Source of the DNA: Halobacillus ihumii
Lineage (GTDB): Bacteria > Bacillota > Bacilli > Bacillales > Halobacillaceae
DNA length: 64,000 nt
Assembly: GCF_902726645.1 (NCBI RefSeq)
Contig: NZ_CACVAO010000001.1
Coordinates: forward strand, 2,357,362 to 2,421,361
Direction: 5' to 3'
This document shows, piece by piece, positions 62,375-64,000 of the stretch. Under the pieces are notes generated by a model, which was not told the DNA's origin, did no database searches, and was given only the letters and a program-made list of their open reading frames with translations. The number at the start of each line of letters is the position of its first letter. Position 1 is the stretch's first letter. A program made the position numbers and the translations under genes.

Positions 62375-62524
62375 AAGATAACTCCTTAGTTTGGGTGGTA
62401 GTGATATGTACCCGATTATGGTAAAACTAATTACTTTTAAAGTTCTCCTAATTTAATTTGACAATTCATGGATTTCTTATATCATATAGTTAAATAATTT
62501 TTACCGAATAAAAGGAGTTAACCG

Positions 62525-63142
62525 ATGAAAGACATACAACTGCTGACCACCCATGAACAACTCAAAACATTAAGTGACCCTTTTCGCTCTCAATTGTTGC
62601 TTCGCCTTATGGAGAAATCCATGACAGGACAGCAATTGTCAGAGGTTTTTGACTTATCAAGGGCCCGAATTCATTATCATTTAAAGGAACTTGAGAAAAA
62701 TGATTTGGTCCATATTGTAAAAAAGGAAGAGAAGAACGGAATTGTCCAGAAATTTTATCAGTCGGTATCACGTGGTTTTGTTGCGGATCGCTCATTGCTG
62801 CCTCATACAGAGGAGATGAGTGAATCTATTCGACAGATGATGATTAATATGTTGGATCGCTCTCAAAGACGGGTGTTAAGTGCACCGGAGGAAGCCTTAC
62901 ATGAGGGAACCGGTTCTCAGGACCCAACGGATTGGAAATATTTATCGGCATCATTCGAATTTAAGGCGACAGAAGCTGATTTTAAAGCCTGGCAGAAAAA
63001 ATACTTTGCGTTGATGGAGGAGTTAAGTGATATACAGAAGCAGACTCAATCGCCTGATGCTAAAACGTATTATTTTCATTCATTAGGGATTCAAGTTGAT
63101 GAACCATTATTTGAAAAAAAGTCTGAAGAAGAAGAAAGCTGA
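62525..63142 (+). CDS. ArsR-like winged-helix regulator
   Basis: A 205-aa regulator. The winged helix covers about residues 10-75: LKTLSDPFRSQLLLRLMEK, MTGQQLSEVFDLSRARIHYHLKELEKNDLV, cited in part as SRARIHYHLKELE. The C-terminal 120 residues (AEPE-like, SASFEFKATEADFKAWQ) form an effector part found in YdfL/PadR-like transcription factors next to exporters. The ATG follows AAAGGAG. Position just before an MFS exporter suggests it controls that gene. Confidence 0.88.
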   Translation: MKDIQLLTTHEQLKTLSDPFRSQLLLRLMEKSMTGQQLSEVFDLSRARIHYHLKELEKNDLVHIVKKEEKNGIVQKFYQSVSRGFVADRSLLPHTEEMSESIRQMMINMLDRSQRRVLSAPEEALHEGTGSQDPTDWKYLSASFEFKATEADFKAWQKKYFALMEELSDIQKQTQSPDAKTYYFHSLGIQVDEPLFEKKSEEEES

Positions 63143-63217
63143 CTCAGGCTTTTCTTTTTCGCAGTACAGTAAAATTATTTTTACTGAATTATTTTTTTTA
63201 TCTGAGAGGTGGTTACG

Positions 63218-64000
63218 ATGGAGGGGCTGCAACCAGTGAAGGAATTGGAGTTCTCGGGACGTTCGTTATTTAAAACTAAATCATTTGTTAAGTTATGGGT
63301 AGCTTCTTTGTTTTCCAGTTTAAGCATGTCTATATTTATGTTTGTGCAATCGTGGTATGTGGTGCAAGGACTAGGACTCGAGGCTGCATTAGGCATCGTT
63401 CTTATTTCTCTGTCTGTTCCGAGAATTATTTTTATGATGGTGGGAGGTGTGCTTTCCGACCGAAAGGACCAGGCAAGAATTATGTTTTGGTCAGATTTAT
63501 CTAGAGCTTCCCTTGCTTGTGTGCTGGCTATCTTGTTTGTATTTGCCCATCCGCTCCCCATTTGGGTGCTGGTCATCAACGCAATAGTTTTTGGAATACT
63601 GGGAGGGCTCTTTGAACCTGCACGAGACTCGATTTTACCAACTGTGGTTGAACCGCAAATGCTCACACGGGCAAATTCGGTTCTTCAAGGGACCATGCAG
63701 ACAGCTCTTTTTGCCGGGCCATTACTTGCCGGTGTCATTCTAGGTATAGCTGGGTACGGAGCATTATTTTTACTTATCGGTGGTTTATTGGTGTTGGGAT
63801 CATTGTGCGTGGTATCCGTCAACACTGATAAAGCAAAAAAGGAAATTACAGAGCAATTCAATAAGCGTCCTGGATTTTGGGTTCAATTAAAAGAGGGGTT
63901 TGCGTATCTGTGGAGCTCAAAACTACTAAGAGCGTTGTTTATTATAGCGATTGTTGTAAATTTCTTTTTGTCAGGTCCGTTGTTCATGGGTCTGCCCATT
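63218..64000 (+). CDS. MFS exporter, 5' part (runs off the window)
   Basis: The frame from ATG 63218, after AGAGGTGG, continues to the right edge as at least 261 codons. MEGLQPVKELEFSGRSLF opens it, and at least seven spans follow; the loop VGGVLSDRKDQARIM is the MFS motif A, and GGLFEPARDSILPTVVEP marks the EntS/MFS_3-type exporters. Substrate unknown. The regulator gene ends 75 bases upstream. The C-terminus is outside the window. Confidence 0.88.
   Translation, partial: MEGLQPVKELEFSGRSLFKTKSFVKLWVASLFSSLSMSIFMFVQSWYVVQGLGLEAALGIVLISLSVPRIIFMMVGGVLSDRKDQARIMFWSDLSRASLACVLAILFVFAHPLPIWVLVINAIVFGILGGLFEPARDSILPTVVEPQMLTRANSVLQGTMQTALFAGPLLAGVILGIAGYGALFLLIGGLLVLGSLCVVSVNTDKAKKEITEQFNKRPGFWVQLKEGFAYLWSSKLLRALFIIAIVVNFFLSGPLFMGLPI

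Noticed and set aside
63181..63666. Minus-strand frame opposite the MFS exporter
   Set aside because: The plus strand here is a clear MFS protein with ribosome binding site and spans; the reverse frame has no family likeness and is a shadow.
1..64000. CRISPR arrays, rRNA or tRNA genes, prophage structural genes
   Set aside because: None seen: the only tandem repeat has no spacers, and no tRNA- or rRNA-like sequence or phage gene was recognised on reading. A tRNA scan was not possible here.

Overview
The window reads as chromosomal DNA of a spore-forming, probably moderately halophilic Bacillaceae bacterium (Halobacillus/Pontibacillus-like). The grounds are strong Bacillus-type ribosome binding sites (GGAGG), a spore-coat-type transglutaminase (Tgl), YtrA-, YitT-, DUF1450- and PCYCGC-type genes, MotAB stators, and sodium symporters of the AGCS and bile-acid families. 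The genus is an inference. Almost all genes are intact. The only clear mobile DNA is a decayed Tn3-family transposon at the left edge.

Layout. 1-1.2 kb: Tn3 remnant (resolvase tail, frameshifted tnpA, one terminal inverted repeat). 1.5-10.7 kb: heme O synthase, alpha/beta hydrolase, Tgl, FAH-family enzyme, orphan GlcF with an SBF transporter, secreted subtilisin-like protease, a Tyr-rich small protein and an MBL hydrolase. 10.75-11.08 kb: a compact convergent pair that has every part of a type I toxin-antitoxin locus: a 29-aa membrane peptide on the minus strand, an antisense RNA on the plus strand, two promoters, two terminators and an SD-masking helix. 11.1-16.5 kb: motAB and cydDC. 16.7-29 kb: threonine synthase, a large membrane protein, FAD oxidase, GAF-STAS protein, DJ-1-type protein, two divergent MurE-like ligases around a YitT protein, an HD hydrolase, a degenerate RibF paralogue, and a DUF1450 gene with a 5' frameshift. 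29-36 kb: aldo/keto reductase, bioY-bioB, a 21-bp tandem repeat, NERD protein, GNAT, UvsE, YceI and a LysM cell-wall hydrolase.

36-39 kb: a guanine-type purine riboswitch precedes adenine deaminase, which is followed by a MTA/SAH nucleosidase carrying a lipoprotein signal. Together they suggest a riboswitch-controlled route from extracytoplasmic methylthioadenosine or SAH to adenine and then hypoxanthine. 39-43.6 kb: RDD protein, SDR, and a TPP-riboswitch operon thiG-thiH-tenI-thiS that uses ThiH rather than ThiO. 43.6-50 kb: CDP-alcohol phosphotransferase, AGCS symporter flanked by related palindromic sequence, and a GntR/ABC/ECF-sigma operon behind a palindromic operator. 50-55 kb: PCYCGC lipoprotein, a ThDP-dependent enzyme just downstream of a GAF-GAF-PAS-GGDEF-EAL protein. 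56-60 kb: Fur-box-controlled siderophore uptake (binding protein, two permeases, YcgT/YumC-like reductase, no ATPase). 60-64 kb: DinB protein, NTF2-like protein, glutaminase, ArsR-type regulator and a truncated MFS exporter running off the window.

Several starts were moved to the codon with the best-spaced ribosome binding site. Each such choice is stated in its entry.
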